Shown piece by piece: positions 8,129-17,373 of a DNA stretch of 64,000 nucleotides. The notes under the pieces were generated by a model that saw only the letters and a program-made list of their open reading frames with translations, was not told the origin of the DNA and searched no databases. Source of the stretch: Bacteroidales bacterium KHT7 (lineage in GTDB: Bacteria > Bacteroidota > Bacteroidia > Bacteroidales > Bacteroidaceae); the NCBI GenBank assembly GCA_900102385.1, contig FNBQ01000002.1, forward strand, positions 62,001 through 126,000, read 5' to 3'. Position 1 is the first letter of the stretch; the number at the start of each line of letters is the position of its first letter. A program made the translations under genes and the position numbers.

Positions 8129-10492
8129 TTAGTCGCCCATACGAGCTTTCGACTCCTTGCCGGCGCCGCTGCCCTTATATTTGCTGCTCGTTGTGTTGAA
8201 GTTGTATCTCAGCGACACGTTCAGACGCTGATAGTTTCTGATATTGTTTATGTCGATAGTATAATATCCGCAGTCCATAAACGCCTTTTGTCCGTCGTAC
8301 TTCGTGTAAGTAGCTCTCAGGCAGAGTGCATCGTTCTTCAGCCAGCATTTCTGGATTGTTGCGTTGAAGTTGTACTTATGCGATTTGAGATAGAAATTCT
8401 GCACGTTTCCTTTTGAGTTGTACTCGCAGCCGAGTTCAAACTGCCAACTGTGCTTCAGTCTGAATGTGTTCTGTAGCTGAGCGATGGCGAGAGGCTTCGT
8501 CAGACTGATGGTGCGCTTTCCGCTTGCCTCGCGAGGGTCGGCAAGGTCTATTGTCGTGCGGTGGTTCAGGATGCCTACCGTCAGACTTGGAGTCCACACG
8601 CCGATGGTTGGCGATGCGTTTAGGAATGCCGACAGATTGTTTATCGGGTTGGCAAGGTTGATGTTTGTCAGAAGAATCGTTCCCTCGTCGTTGTAGAGGT
8701 ACGACCACTCGGTAAGCAGATTTGTTATGTGCTCGTAACTTGCCGATAGGTTAACGAACTGCCAACGGACGTTAAGTCCCAGCTCGTGGTTCTTCTGGTT
8801 CTCGAGTTTAGGGTCGCCACTCTGAATGGTGTAACTGTTAAGATAATATGTGCTGTTGCTCAGTTGCCAGTAGTTTGGGCGGCGTGTGCGCACGCTGTAA
8901 CTTAACGATGTCTGAACCTTTCCGAACTGTCTTGAAAGCGCGATGTTTGGGAAGAAGTCGTCGGTGGCTCTGTTCAGACTATTGCTTGCGTCGAGATGGT
9001 CGGTATAGTCAAGACCAACGTGCTCGTAGCGCAGACCGATGCTTCCGTCTACGATTTTCGGCAGACTGAAACTGTAGTCGAAGAAAACGGAGATGTTCGT
9101 CTCGGCAGTCTTCGAGTCGGTACTCGGAATCATCGCGTTGTTGATGGCGTAGGTCGATTTGCGGTTCACGAGTGTTATCTCGTCGCCCACGTTCAGCATA
9201 CCCTTCCATATCGGATAACTCAGAATCAGTTTCTCGGCAATCATGTTGCTCGATGCTGTCTTTATTGAGTTCATCAGGGTTGTCGGTTCGTTCGGATGAT
9301 TCTCTGTTATAGAACCGTCCTCCTCGCTCTTGTTTGTGTAGAAATCGGTGTTGAGGTCGATTTTTAGTTTGCCAAACTCGCCGTTGTAATAGGCGTTGCC
9401 CTGCCAACTGTAAGGCTGACGCTCCTTTGTCATGTTCAGGCCCGATGTATTCTCGGTTATCTCGTTGTTGTGATTAATCTTGCTTTTAGTTTCGTCCTTG
9501 TCAATACCGTAGAGTTTCTTGTTACATTCAATTCTGAATCCTGCCGAATGTTTCTGCGAAATCTGCCAGTTTGTGCCAAATGTGTAGTTCATGCCGTAGC
9601 CGTGCCATTCAGAGTTCATTCTGTTTTCCTGCTCTATTGACTTTACTTCGTTTGCTTTCGAGAACCACGAATTCTGTAAAGCCTCAGTTTTGTTTCTGTT
9701 GTGCCATGCCCAGTAGTTCACGTTTCCGAAGAAGTCGAGCGACTTGTATCTGTAGTTCATGTTGAGCGATACGTTAGGGTCGTTGTGATTGTAATACAGA
9801 TGATAGTTGTCGCTGGCATTAAAGCTGAATCCGAAGCCCTCGCCCTGACGCTTTATTGTGCGGATGCGAACAACCGATGTAACCGTGGCATCGTATCGCG
9901 AGCCGGGATTCATGTCAACCTCAACGCTCTCAATCTCTTCGGAGCGCAGACGCTTCAGTTCGTCCTTGTCCTGAAGTTTCCTGCCGTTAATGTATATTAC
10001 AGGCGAGCCCTTTCCGAGCACTTCCAGTCCGTCTTGAGTCTCTCTCAGTCCCGGAATCTTGGTAAGCATCTCCTCGGCTGTTCCCGATTTCTCGAGAACC
10101 GAGCCTTGAACCTGCGTAAGCATCGATGTGCCGTGCAGTTTTGTCTTCGGAAGCTGAGCCTTTACAACCACCTCGTTGAGTGTCTCGGGCGATTCTTCCA
10201 TGGTGATAGGCTCGTTTGCCTTTCCGAAGTTTACATATTGAGTCTGGAATCCCACGCTCGAAAACTTCAGAACGCAGTTGCTTGTGTTTGCAGATATGTT
10301 GAACTTGCCGTTCTCATCCGAAATCGTTCCGTTTACAAAGGTTGAGTCGGGGAGCGACAGAAGTGAGATGTTTACGTATGCCATAGGGTTGCCCTTGGTG
10401 TCGATAATTTTGCCGTCGATTTTTTCTGACTTGGCAAAGCTGCTTAGCGATGCTACTGTAAGAAGTGCCAGAAGTGTTGATTTTGTTTTCAT
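8129..10492 (-). CDS. TonB-receptor-like outer-membrane beta-barrel protein with N-terminal carboxypeptidase-like domain
   Basis: The 787-residue protein has a signal peptide (about 1-20). A carboxypeptidase-regulatory-like domain follows at ~24-105 (GKIIDTKGNPMAYVNISL...D..GKF.I), then a plug at ~105-215 (LNEVVVKAQ, GSPVIYINGRKL, IESVEVDMNPGSRYDA) and a long barrel. It matches the OMP beta-barrel family often annotated with PF14905, whose members resemble TonB receptors but are smaller and of unknown cargo. The C-terminal ~20 residues are Gly/Ser/Lys-rich instead of ending in an aromatic residue, which is unusual for a barrel. It is monocistronic with a downstream hairpin terminator. Confidence 0.82.
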   Translation of the reverse strand: MKTKSTLLALLTVASLSSFAKSEKIDGKIIDTKGNPMAYVNISLLSLPDSTFVNGTISDENGKFNISANTSNCVLKFSSVGFQTQYVNFGKANEPITMEESPETLNEVVVKAQLPKTKLHGTSMLTQVQGSVLEKSGTAEEMLTKIPGLRETQDGLEVLGKGSPVIYINGRKLQDKDELKRLRSEEIESVEVDMNPGSRYDATVTSVVRIRTIKRQGEGFGFSFNASDNYHLYYNHNDPNVSLNMNYRYKSLDFFGNVNYWAWHNRNKTEALQNSWFSKANEVKSIEQENRMNSEWHGYGMNYTFGTNWQISQKHSAGFRIECNKKLYGIDKDETKSKINHNNEITENTSGLNMTKERQPYSWQGNAYYNGEFGKLKIDLNTDFYTNKSEEDGSITENHPNEPTTLMNSIKTASSNMIAEKLILSYPIWKGMLNVGDEITLVNRKSTYAINNAMIPSTDSKTAETNISVFFDYSFSLPKIVDGSIGLRYEHVGLDYTDHLDASNSLNRATDDFFPNIALSRQFGKVQTSLSYSVRTRRPNYWQLSNSTYYLNSYTIQSGDPKLENQKNHELGLNVRWQFVNLSASYEHITNLLTEWSYLYNDEGTILLTNINLANPINNLSAFLNASPTIGVWTPSLTVGILNHRTTIDLADPREASGKRTISLTKPLAIAQLQNTFRLKHSWQFELGCEYNSKGNVQNFYLKSHKYNFNATIQKCWLKNDALCLRATYTKYDGQKAFMDCGYYTIDINNIRNYQRLNVSLRYNFNTTSSKYKGSGAGKESKARMGD

Positions 10493-10543
10493 GTGTATGT
10501 CTTGAATTATTGTTTTTTACTCTTGTACTGCTTAGACGCAACG

Positions 10544-10565
10544 AGATGCACATTTGGTTGCATCT
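10544..10565. promoter_or_regulatory. Inverted repeat in the divergent OMP/bglX intergenic region
   Basis: AGATGCA (10544-10550) and TGCATCT (10559-10565) form a 7-bp dyad with an 8-base spacer about 52 bases before the OMP start. It could be an operator or a leader hairpin. The rest of 10493-10748 holds only A/T-rich sequence and the bglX promoter. Confidence 0.35.
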
Positions 10566-10704
10566 GAATGAAAAAAATTTTTTTCGTGCTCACAAATGAT
10601 ACTTACCAACATAATTTATAATACTTTATTTCATGGAGAAAAATCGGGTGCGAAAACGGGAAAAAATCTGACTTGCATATTCTTTCATTACGGTATCTTT
10701 TCTA

Positions 10705-10712
10705 TAACTTTG
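10705..10712 (+). promoter_or_regulatory. -7 box of the GH3 gene
   Basis: TAACTTTG fits TAnnTTTG; a TTTC at 10682-10685 stands 19 bases upstream as a weak -33 box. The ATG is 37 bases downstream. Confidence 0.6.
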
Positions 10713-10748
10713 CCATAAATCGTGTAAAAAACTATAATTTAGATACAA

Positions 10749-13070
10749 ATGAAGAAAATATTGATTCTTGCGACCCTTTTTGCCGCGCAGATGACAATGG
10801 CGCAGAAGCCTGCCATTCCGAGGGACGAGAAGATTGAGCAGAAAGTTGAGGCTACGCTCAAGAAGATGACTCTCGACGAGAAGGTGGGGCAGATGCTCGA
10901 ACTTAATATGGACGGTATGGGCAAAATTACCGTAGAGAACGGCAAGCCCGTGTGGAAACTGAACGAGCAGACGCTCGATACCGTAATTTCTAAATGGAAG
11001 ATTGGCTCAATCCTCAACGTGCCGATGTCGCGTGCGGCAACCGTTGCCCAGTGGCAGGAGTGGATAAGGCTTATTCAGAAGAAGTCTATGAAGTACATCG
11101 GCATTCCCGATATCTACGGACTCGACCAGAACCACGGCGTTACATACACGCAGGGCGGAACAATCTTTCCGCAGCCTATAAATCTTGGTGCTTCGTTCAA
11201 TATCGAGCTTGCTCGTGAGATGGCAGAGATTACAGCCTACGAGACTCGTGCCGGAAACTGTCCGTGGGTTTACAATCCGGTGCTCGACCTTGGCAGAGAC
11301 CCTCGCTGGTCGCGCCTTTGGGAGAGTTTCGGCGAGGATGCCATCGTAAACGCTCGCATGGCTGAGGCCGAAATCAACGGTTATCAGGGCGACGACCCTA
11401 ACCATATAGGAAAGTACAAGGTGGCAACAAGCGTTAAGCATTACTTCGCCTACGGCGCACCATTCTCGGGCAAGGACCGTACTCCTGCCTACATCTCTCC
11501 GGCTATGCTCCGCGAGAAGTATTTCGAGCCGTTCAAGGCTGCCATAAAGGCTGGCGCGCTTACAATAATGGTCAACTCCGGAAGCATCAACGGCGTGCCG
11601 GTTCATTCAAGCTACGAGTATCTCACGAAGTGGCTGAAACAAGACCTCAACTGGGACGGAATGATTATAACCGACTGGGCTGACATTAACAATCTTTACA
11701 CTCGCGAACATGTGGCAAAAGACCGTAAGGATGCCATCAGAATAGCAATAAATGCCGGCATCGACATGAGTATGGACCCTTACAACGTTGATTTCTGCAC
11801 ACTCCTGAAGGAACTTGTAAACGAAGGTAAGGTAAAGCAGGAGAGAATTGACGATGCCGTTCGCCGAATTCTTCGTCTGAAATATCGCCTCGGCTTGTTC
11901 GACGAGCCTAACACAGGCGGAAAGGGCTACGAGAAGTTCGGTAGCGAGGAGTTTGCAAACCGCGCTCTTAAATCGGCAGAGGAGAGCGAGGTCCTTCTGA
12001 AGAACGATGGCATCCTTCCGCTGAAGAAGGGCTGCAAGATTCTGGTAACAGGTCCTAACGCCAATCAGATGCGATGCCTTAACGGAGGCTGGACTTACAG
12101 TTGGCAAGGTTCGAGAGTTGAGGATTTGGCTGCCAACTACAACACAATCTTCGAGGCTCTCGGCAACAAATACGGAAAGCAGAACGTGGTTCTTGAGCAG
12201 GGCGTAACCTACAACGAAGAAGGACAATATTTCGAGGAAAATGCTCCTGAGATAGACAAGGCTGTCAAGGCTGCCGCAAATGTAGATGTTATTGTGGCTT
12301 GCATAGGCGAGAACAGTTATTGCGAGACTCCCGGAAACCTTACAGACCTCACTCTTTCTGAGAATCAGCGCAATCTGGTAAAAGAACTGGCAAAGACAGG
12401 CAAGCCTATCATCCTTATCCTGAACGAAGGACGCCCTCGTCTTATAACCGACATCGAGCCGTTGGCAAAGGGCGTAATCGACATCTTCCTGCCCGGCAAC
12501 TACGGAGCCGATGCCTTGGCTAACCTTATGGCTGGCGATGCCAATTTCTCGGCAAAGATGCCTTACACCTATCCGCGCGAAATCAACTCGCTCAATACTT
12601 ACGATTACAAGGCAAGCGAGGAGGTTGGAACGATGTCGGGCGCATACAATTACGACGCAAAGGTATCGCTTATGTGGCCTTTCGGCTACGGATTGTCATA
12701 TACAAAGTACGAGTACAGCAATCTGAGGGTTGACAAGTCTACATTCAATTCTGACGACGTATTGACCGTTACTGTCGATGTGAAGAATGTCGGCAACGTA
12801 GACGGAAAAGAGCCTGTGCTGATGTATTCGTCAGACTTGGTTGCATCAATCGTGCCAGACAACAAGCGTCTGCGTTGTTTCACAAAAGTCGATTTGAAGG
12901 CCGGCGAGAGCAAGACCGTAACATTCAGACTGCCTGCGCGCGAACTGGCTTTCGTAGGAGCAGACGGCAAATGGATTATAGAGGAGGGCGATTTTGTAAT
13001 CAAAATCGGAGACCAGACTCAGAAAATCCAATGCAGTACAACAAAAGTATGGAATGAACCTAATATCTGA
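10749..13070 (+). CDS. bglX: Secreted glycoside hydrolase family 3 beta-glucosidase
   Basis: The 773-residue enzyme has a signal peptide (residues 1-18, cleavage MAQ|K). The GH3 N-terminal TIM barrel includes [20 protein letters not shown] and the nucleophile motif MIITDWAD (D309). A GH3 C-terminal alpha/beta domain ([12 protein letters not shown]) and a fibronectin III-like domain ([17 protein letters not shown]) follow. It should release glucose or a related sugar from beta-linked oligosaccharides in the periplasm. BglX-type is the closest standard name, but the exact linkage cannot be read from sequence. It has its own promoter and terminator and is divergent from the OMP gene. No SusCD pair or regulator adjoins it. 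Confidence 0.9.
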   Translation: MKKILILATLFAAQMTMAQKPAIPRDEKIEQKVEATLKKMTLDEKVGQMLELNMDGMGKITVENGKPVWKLNEQTLDTVISKWKIGSILNVPMSRAATVAQWQEWIRLIQKKSMKYIGIPDIYGLDQNHGVTYTQGGTIFPQPINLGASFNIELAREMAEITAYETRAGNCPWVYNPVLDLGRDPRWSRLWESFGEDAIVNARMAEAEINGYQGDDPNHIGKYKVATSVKHYFAYGAPFSGKDRTPAYISPAMLREKYFEPFKAAIKAGALTIMVNSGSINGVPVHSSYEYLTKWLKQDLNWDGMIITDWADINNLYTREHVAKDRKDAIRIAINAGIDMSMDPYNVDFCTLLKELVNEGKVKQERIDDAVRRILRLKYRLGLFDEPNTGGKGYEKFGSEEFANRALKSAEESEVLLKNDGILPLKKGCKILVTGPNANQMRCLNGGWTYSWQGSRVEDLAANYNTIFEALGNKYGKQNVVLEQGVTYNEEGQYFEENAPEIDKAVKAAANVDVIVACIGENSYCETPGNLTDLTLSENQRNLVKELAKTGKPIILILNEGRPRLITDIEPLAKGVIDIFLPGNYGADALANLMAGDANFSAKMPYTYPREINSLNTYDYKASEEVGTMSGAYNYDAKVSLMWPFGYGLSYTKYEYSNLRVDKSTFNSDDVLTVTVDVKNVGNVDGKEPVLMYSSDLVASIVPDNKRLRCFTKVDLKAGESKTVTFRLPARELAFVGADGKWIIEEGDFVIKIGDQTQKIQCSTTKVWNEPNI

Positions 13071-13094
13071 TACTTTTCTTGAAGATTCATAGAG

Positions 13095-13136
13095 AAATCC
13101 CGACGTCGGACTAAGCAACATCCGGTGCCGGGATTT
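13095..13136 (+). terminator. Terminator after bglX
   Basis: AAATCCCG (13095-13102) pairs with CGGGATTT (13129-13136), with a second short CGG/CCG pairing inside the loop; TTTTCGTTT follows. Confidence 0.65.
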
Positions 13137-13143
13137 TCGTTTG

Positions 13144-13178
13144 CAAAAAAAAGTAGCCTCTGTAACAAATGGCTACTT
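13144..13178 (-). terminator. Terminator for leftward transcription from cdd
   Basis: AAGTAGCC (13151-13158) and GGCTACTT (13171-13178) form a perfect 8-bp stem. Read leftward, an eight-base T-run follows. The nearest upstream minus-strand gene is cdd, so the repeat array at 13206-13414 would be transcribed as cdd 3' UTR. Confidence 0.65.
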
Positions 13179-13205
13179 ATGCTGTTTCTGTTTGGATAGA
13201 CATTT

Positions 13206-13414
13206 CCTTCGGGATGCCTTCGAAATTCGTTCGGGATTTTCTGCGTCTTCCTATGCTTTGCTTGTTAAGACTCAGTTAAGACTTTCTCCGAATCGTTCTC
13301 GAACCTTCCCAGTACCTTTCCTGTACCTTTCGGCTTGCTTGGATGTATCTTCCCTCTATCTACCTTCTTCCTACCTTCTTTCTACCTTCTTCCTTCCCGC
13401 TATTTTGTATTTCC
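13206..13414. repeat. Degenerate 11-bp tandem repeat array (about 19 units)
   Basis: Read in strict 11-base steps from 13206, almost every unit begins with C and is followed by a CTT/TTC-rich start, for example CCTTCGGGATG, CCTTCGAAATT, CGTTCGGGATT, CTTCCCAGTAC, CTTTCCTGTAC, then three CTACCTTCTT(C/T) units at 13360-13392. Neighbouring units resemble each other most. Phase holds for about 209 bases with no insertion. An ORF across it has no family features. Related arrays lie at 43107-43172, 43338-43381, 43451-43516 and 43556-43588. Confidence 0.7.
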
Positions 13415-13456
13415 AAAAAGAACACTTCGTGTCGTAATTGTCCTTTAAAAACTCAG

Positions 13457-13491
13457 CAATTATGAATTATCAATTTTGAATTCTAAATTCA
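13457..13491. repeat. A+T-rich dispersed repeat copy
   Basis: CAATTATGAATTATC / AATTTTGAATTC words form an inverted repeat just past the cdd stop, of the same type as at 920-985 and 43193-43262. Confidence 0.5.
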
Positions 13492-13511
13492 GAGTTAATT
13501 GATTAAAATTT

Positions 13512-13982
13512 TCAAAGCGAAAACGAATAGGGCAGAAGCGATTTCATTCCATCCTCGATAATCATCGTACCGTTTTTGCCGTAAAGCATCACGCGGATAT
13601 GCTTGCCGGCTCTTCTCTCTTCCTCCGAGATAACCTGACGGCAACTTCCGCAAGGCGAGATAGGCTCATCTATGAAATCGCCGTCGGTATAAGCCGCGAT
13701 GGCAATTTCTGTTATCCTGCTCTCCGGGTGGTTTGCCGATGCGCTGAATATGGCGGTTCGCTCGGCACACAATCCCGACGGATATGCCGCATTCTCCTGA
13801 TTGGCTCCGCAGACTATCGTTCCGTCGGTAAGCCTTACGGCCGCTCCGACCTTGAATTTTGAATAAGGTGCATAACTACCATTTATTGCATTTTTTGCTG
13901 CTGTCAGAAGTTCTTGGTCGGCTTTTTTCAGCTCGTCCCAATCGTAGATGTCAGCATTAAAAACGATACTTTTTTTTCTCAT
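13512..13982 (-). CDS. cdd: Cytidine deaminase
   Basis: This pyrimidine-salvage enzyme converts cytidine and deoxycytidine to (deoxy)uridine. At 156 residues it is the short homotetrameric type. Zinc and catalytic residues are visible: CAERTA (C72, E74) and PCGSCRQ (C111, C114). The substrate-loop region FKVGAA is at about 43-48. The ~25-residue N-terminal extension (FNADIYDWDELKKAD) is common in Bacteroidota forms. It is a single minus-strand gene, divergent from the glucosaminidase gene. Its transcript probably runs through the 11-bp array to the hairpin at 13151-13178. Confidence 0.95.
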   Translation of the reverse strand: MRKKSIVFNADIYDWDELKKADQELLTAAKNAINGSYAPYSKFKVGAAVRLTDGTIVCGANQENAAYPSGLCAERTAIFSASANHPESRITEIAIAAYTDGDFIDEPISPCGSCRQVISEEERRAGKHIRVMLYGKNGTMIIEDGMKSLLPYSFSL

Positions 13983-14011
13983 GTTTTTTCTGCTTAATGA
14001 ATTTATTTATA

Positions 14012-14019
14012 CAAAATTA
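14012..14019 (-). promoter_or_regulatory. -7 box for cdd
   Basis: CAAAATTA on the plus strand reads TAATTTTG on the minus strand, 30 bases before the cdd ATG. Confidence 0.5.
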
Positions 14020-14053
14020 AGAAAAAAAATAAACGATATGCATTATTTTTAAT

Positions 14054-14061
14054 TATTTTTG
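14054..14061 (+). promoter_or_regulatory. -7 box for the glucosaminidase gene
   Basis: TATTTTTG fits TAnnTTTG, 27 bases before the ATG at 14089; no clear -33 box. Confidence 0.5.
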
Positions 14062-14088
14062 CAGAATCTATGAAGTTTAACGGTTTTT

Positions 14089-15351
14089 ATGAGACATAAA
14101 ATACAAATACTATTCCTCGTATTGATATTTACTGGTGTGGCTGTCGCGCAGACAACAAAGAAGAATAGCACATATCAGGAATATATTGACAAATATAAAT
14201 TCATAGCCGTAAGGCAAATGTACGAATACAATATTCCTGCCAGCATAACCATTGCGCAAGGCTTGTTCGAGAGCGGCGCGGGGCAGTCGAATCTTGCCAA
14301 GATGAGCAACAATCATTTTGGCATAAAGTGTGGCGGCGACTGGACGGGCGAGAGCATCACATACGATGATGACTCAAAGGGTGAATGTTTCAGAAAATAT
14401 GCTACCGTACTCGAAAGTTATGAGGACCACTCAAAATTCCTGAAAGGACGTTCGCGCTATGCAAAACTGTTCGACCTGAAGCATACTGACTACAAAGGAT
14501 GGGCAAACGGTCTTAAACAATGCGGATATGCCACAAATCCGAAATATGCCTCGTTGCTTATAAATCTGATTGAACTCTATGAACTTGACAAACTCGACCA
14601 TATTGAATCGGCAAAGGAGATTGAAGAGGAGATGACTGGCATTTCGGCTTCTAACAACGAGCAGTCGGCCTATTCTCTGGCCACGTCGTCGCCAAAGTTG
14701 CAGGAGACGCAAGACCAAAGACCGATTACGAATTACGAAGAGGAATATGCGCGCGTAGGTGCTCAGAATACAACGAAGAATACTCCGCATAAGCCGCAGA
14801 CAAGTCAGCACAAGGCTGGCTCTTCGTGGAAAACGGCAATAAAGAATATAACTCAGTCTATGTCTCCGAAGTCATCTGGCGAGAAGACAGCCAAGAAAGC
14901 CTCAAAGCCAGCAGCAACAGCATCGGCTTCGCACAAAGTTAAGAAAGAGGCTCCTAAGGCTACGGCAAGGAAATCTACAACGGCGGTCGATTTCACAGGC
15001 TCTGGCTTCGACCATACAATATACAAGAACAACGACTGCTATTGCATTAAGGTCAAGAAAGGCGACACGTTCAGAAGTCTGGAGAAGAGCATGAAACGCT
15101 CGCGCTTCCTTCTGGCACGCGACAACGAACTTCTTGGCGATGATGAGGAACTCGAGCCGGGAATGTTCATCTATCTCGAAAAGAAGAAGAGTTCGTACTC
15201 GGGCACTCAGAAAGAGTATGTCGTAAAGCCGAACGACTCGATGTATTCAATATCGCAACGCTTCGGCATCACCCTCAGCGCGCTCTACAAACTTAACGGA
15301 AAGGGCAAGAATTATACGCTCAGGGTGGGCGACGTTCTTAAACTGAAATAA
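14089..15351 (+). CDS. Secreted FlgJ-type N-acetylglucosaminidase with two LysM domains
   Basis: This predicted peptidoglycan hydrolase has 420 residues. A signal peptide (1-20, VAVAQ) leads into a glucosaminidase domain (~30-170). It carries ITIAQGLFESGAGQS with catalytic Glu E61, NNHFGIKC, and YATNPKYA. A low-complexity Lys/Ala/Ser/Thr linker (~190-300) follows. Two LysM-like modules close the protein: KVKKGDTFRSLEKS...LEPGMFIYL and YVVKPNDSMYSISQRFGI...LRVGDVLKL. It probably cleaves or remodels glycan strands during growth or division, held to the wall by LysM. It is a single gene with its own promoter, divergent from cdd. Confidence 0.9.
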   Translation: MRHKIQILFLVLIFTGVAVAQTTKKNSTYQEYIDKYKFIAVRQMYEYNIPASITIAQGLFESGAGQSNLAKMSNNHFGIKCGGDWTGESITYDDDSKGECFRKYATVLESYEDHSKFLKGRSRYAKLFDLKHTDYKGWANGLKQCGYATNPKYASLLINLIELYELDKLDHIESAKEIEEEMTGISASNNEQSAYSLATSSPKLQETQDQRPITNYEEEYARVGAQNTTKNTPHKPQTSQHKAGSSWKTAIKNITQSMSPKSSGEKTAKKASKPAATASASHKVKKEAPKATARKSTTAVDFTGSGFDHTIYKNNDCYCIKVKKGDTFRSLEKSMKRSRFLLARDNELLGDDEELEPGMFIYLEKKKSSYSGTQKEYVVKPNDSMYSISQRFGITLSALYKLNGKGKNYTLRVGDVLKLK

Positions 15352-15438
15352 AGGATAACTTGCAGAGACGGCTATTTGCAATCGGCGTGTCTTGACATTT
15401 TTTTATGCCATAGAACAGCAAAAGATTAAAAAAACAAC

Positions 15439-15446
15439 TATCTTTG
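15439..15446 (+). promoter_or_regulatory. -7 box of the map-tsaD-pncC operon
   Basis: TATCTTTG matches TAnnTTTG. It overlaps a TTG at 15444, which therefore cannot be the translation start, and supports the ATG at 15468. Confidence 0.65.
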
Positions 15447-15467
15447 CAGCTGAAAATAATTTTAGAG

Positions 15468-16328
15468 ATGTTTTTAAAGAAAAATCCAAGAAATTGGCAT
15501 GTTAAAAAAGGTCAGGAACTGACCGAGATGGACAAGAGAATACTTTTCTGGCAGAACAAAGGAAAACTTGTCCCAACAAGAGAACTAATAAAAACTCCGG
15601 AGCAGATTGAGGGAATACGACGCGCAGGTGTCATAAACACGGCGGTTCTCGATCTTGTTGCCGAAAAGATACATGCCGGAATGTCTACTCTCGAGATAGA
15701 CAATCTGGTGCACGATTTCACAGTCTCGCATGGCGCAATTCCGGCTTGCCTTAATTATGAGGGCTTTCCGAAGAGTTGCTGTACTTCGATAAACGAGGTG
15801 GTTTGTCACGGCATTCCGTGCGAGGAGGATGTGCTCGAGGAGGGCGACATCATCAACGTTGATTGCACAACGATTCTCGACGGATATTTCGCTGATGCAA
15901 GCCGCATGTTCATCATTGGCAAGACATCGCCCGAGAAGGAGAAACTTGTCCGCGTGGCTAAGGAATGTCTCGAAGTGGGCATGGAGGCATGCAAGCCATA
16001 CTGTTTTGTTGGCGATGTGGGCAATGCCATCGCGAAGCACGCTCATAAAAACGGTTTTACCGTGGTGAGAGACCTTTGCGGTCATGGCTGCGGATGCGAG
16101 TTCCACGAAGACCCCGACGTTGAGCACTACGGACGAAAGGGCACAGGAATGTTGCTCGTTCCGGGAATGACATTCACTATCGAACCGATGATAAACATGG
16201 GCACATACGAGGTGTTCATTGACGAGGCAGACGGCTGGACGGTTGTGACTGAAGATGAATTGCCAAGTGCGCAGTTCGAGCATCATTTCGTAATGACTGA
16301 GAACGGTCTTGAGATTCTAACACATTAG
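15468..16328 (+). CDS. map: Type I methionine aminopeptidase
   Basis: This enzyme removes the N-terminal Met from nascent proteins. The 286-residue form starts at ATG 15468, because the -7 box covers the only in-frame upstream start. Metal-binding signatures are present: NVDCTTILDGYFADASR (the two Asp ligands), GHGCGCEFHEDP (His), FTIEPM (Glu) and the final FEHHFVMTE (Glu). About 35 extra residues precede the catalytic domain, basic and Trp-containing, as in the non-ribosomal-cluster MetAP of Bacteroidota. It leads an operon; tsaD starts 15 bases after its stop. Confidence 0.95.
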   Translation: MFLKKNPRNWHVKKGQELTEMDKRILFWQNKGKLVPTRELIKTPEQIEGIRRAGVINTAVLDLVAEKIHAGMSTLEIDNLVHDFTVSHGAIPACLNYEGFPKSCCTSINEVVCHGIPCEEDVLEEGDIINVDCTTILDGYFADASRMFIIGKTSPEKEKLVRVAKECLEVGMEACKPYCFVGDVGNAIAKHAHKNGFTVVRDLCGHGCGCEFHEDPDVEHYGRKGTGMLLVPGMTFTIEPMINMGTYEVFIDEADGWTVVTEDELPSAQFEHHFVMTENGLEILTH

Positions 16329-16342
16329 TAGTTAAAGGCAAA

Positions 16343-17371
16343 ATGGATTCAGAACATATTTATATATTGGGCATAGAGTCAAGTTGCGACGATACTTCTG
16401 CTGCCGTCTTGCGCGACGGAGTATTGCTGAGTAACGTCACGGCATCGCAGGCTGTACACGAGGCTTACGGAGGAGTGGTTCCCGAGTTGGCTTCGAGAGC
16501 GCATCAGCAGAATATTGTTCCTGTTGTCGATCAGGCTCTTAAAAAGGCCGGAATAACAAAAGAACAACTCAACGCAGTTGCTTTCACTCGCGGTCCGGGC
16601 TTGATGGGGTCTCTGCTCGTAGGCGTGTCTTTCGCCAAGGGCTTTGCCCGCGGACTTAATATTCCGCTTATCGATGTGAACCATTTGCAGGGACATATCC
16701 TTGCGCATTTCATAAAAGAGAGCGACGACGACCAGAATCATCCGCCGTTCCCGTTCCTCTGCCTTTTGGTTTCCGGCGGAAATTCGCAGATTGTAAAGGT
16801 TAATAGTTACAAGGATATGGAAATCCTTGGCCAGACCATCGACGATGCGGCTGGCGAGGCTATCGACAAGTGCTCGAAGGTGATGGGGCTCGGCTATCCG
16901 GGCGGTCCGATAATCGACCGTTTGGCTCGTCAGGGTAACCCCGAGGCTTATTCGTTCGCAAAACCTCAGATTCCGGGCTACGACTACAGTTTCAGCGGTC
17001 TGAAGACATCGTTCCTTTACTCTCTCAGAGAGTGGATGCAGGACGATCCTGATTTCATCGAACATCACAAGGAAGACCTTGCGGCATCGCTCGAACGTAC
17101 AATCGTCGACATTCTTATGGCTAAACTCCGCAAGGCCGTAAAGGATACGAAAATCAAGCATGTGGCTGTTGCCGGAGGCGTATCGGCTAACAATGGTCTG
17201 CGAAATGCCTTCCACGAACATGCCGACAAGTACAAGTGGAATATTTACATACCAAAGTTCGGATATACTACAGATAATGCCGCAATGATTGGAATAACAG
17301 GATATTTCAAATATCTCGACAAGGATTTCTGTAGCATCGACAAACCGGCTTATTCAAGAGTAACAATATAA
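16343..17371 (+). CDS. tsaD: tRNA N6-adenosine threonylcarbamoyltransferase
   Basis: TsaD transfers threonylcarbamoyl to A37 of ANN-decoding tRNAs, working with TsaB and TsaE. The 342-residue length is typical. Visible features are the ASKHA start IESSCDDTSAA (11-21), VVPELASRAHQQN, the metal-site pair H114/H118 in NHLQGHILAHF, LCLLVSGGNSQI, and the C-terminal GGVSANNGLR and TTDNAAMIG. It sits between map and pncC in a tight operon with 2 bases before the next gene. tsaB and tsaE are not in the window. Confidence 0.96.
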   Translation: MDSEHIYILGIESSCDDTSAAVLRDGVLLSNVTASQAVHEAYGGVVPELASRAHQQNIVPVVDQALKKAGITKEQLNAVAFTRGPGLMGSLLVGVSFAKGFARGLNIPLIDVNHLQGHILAHFIKESDDDQNHPPFPFLCLLVSGGNSQIVKVNSYKDMEILGQTIDDAAGEAIDKCSKVMGLGYPGGPIIDRLARQGNPEAYSFAKPQIPGYDYSFSGLKTSFLYSLREWMQDDPDFIEHHKEDLAASLERTIVDILMAKLRKAVKDTKIKHVAVAGGVSANNGLRNAFHEHADKYKWNIYIPKFGYTTDNAAMIGITGYFKYLDKDFCSIDKPAYSRVTI

Positions 17372-17373
17372 CC

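Noticed and set aside
8436-9407. Antisense ORFs within the OMP gene (8436-8708, 9009-9407)
   Set aside because: Arg/His/Asp-rich shadow frames of a well-supported gene.
13141-13437. 98-codon plus-strand ORF over the repeat region
   Set aside because: It covers a terminator hairpin and the 11-bp array; composition is Ser/Leu/Phe-rich from the repeats, with no family features or ribosome site.
15444-15467. TTG start of map
   Set aside because: The TTG is part of the TATCTTTG promoter box; ATG 15468 fits better.
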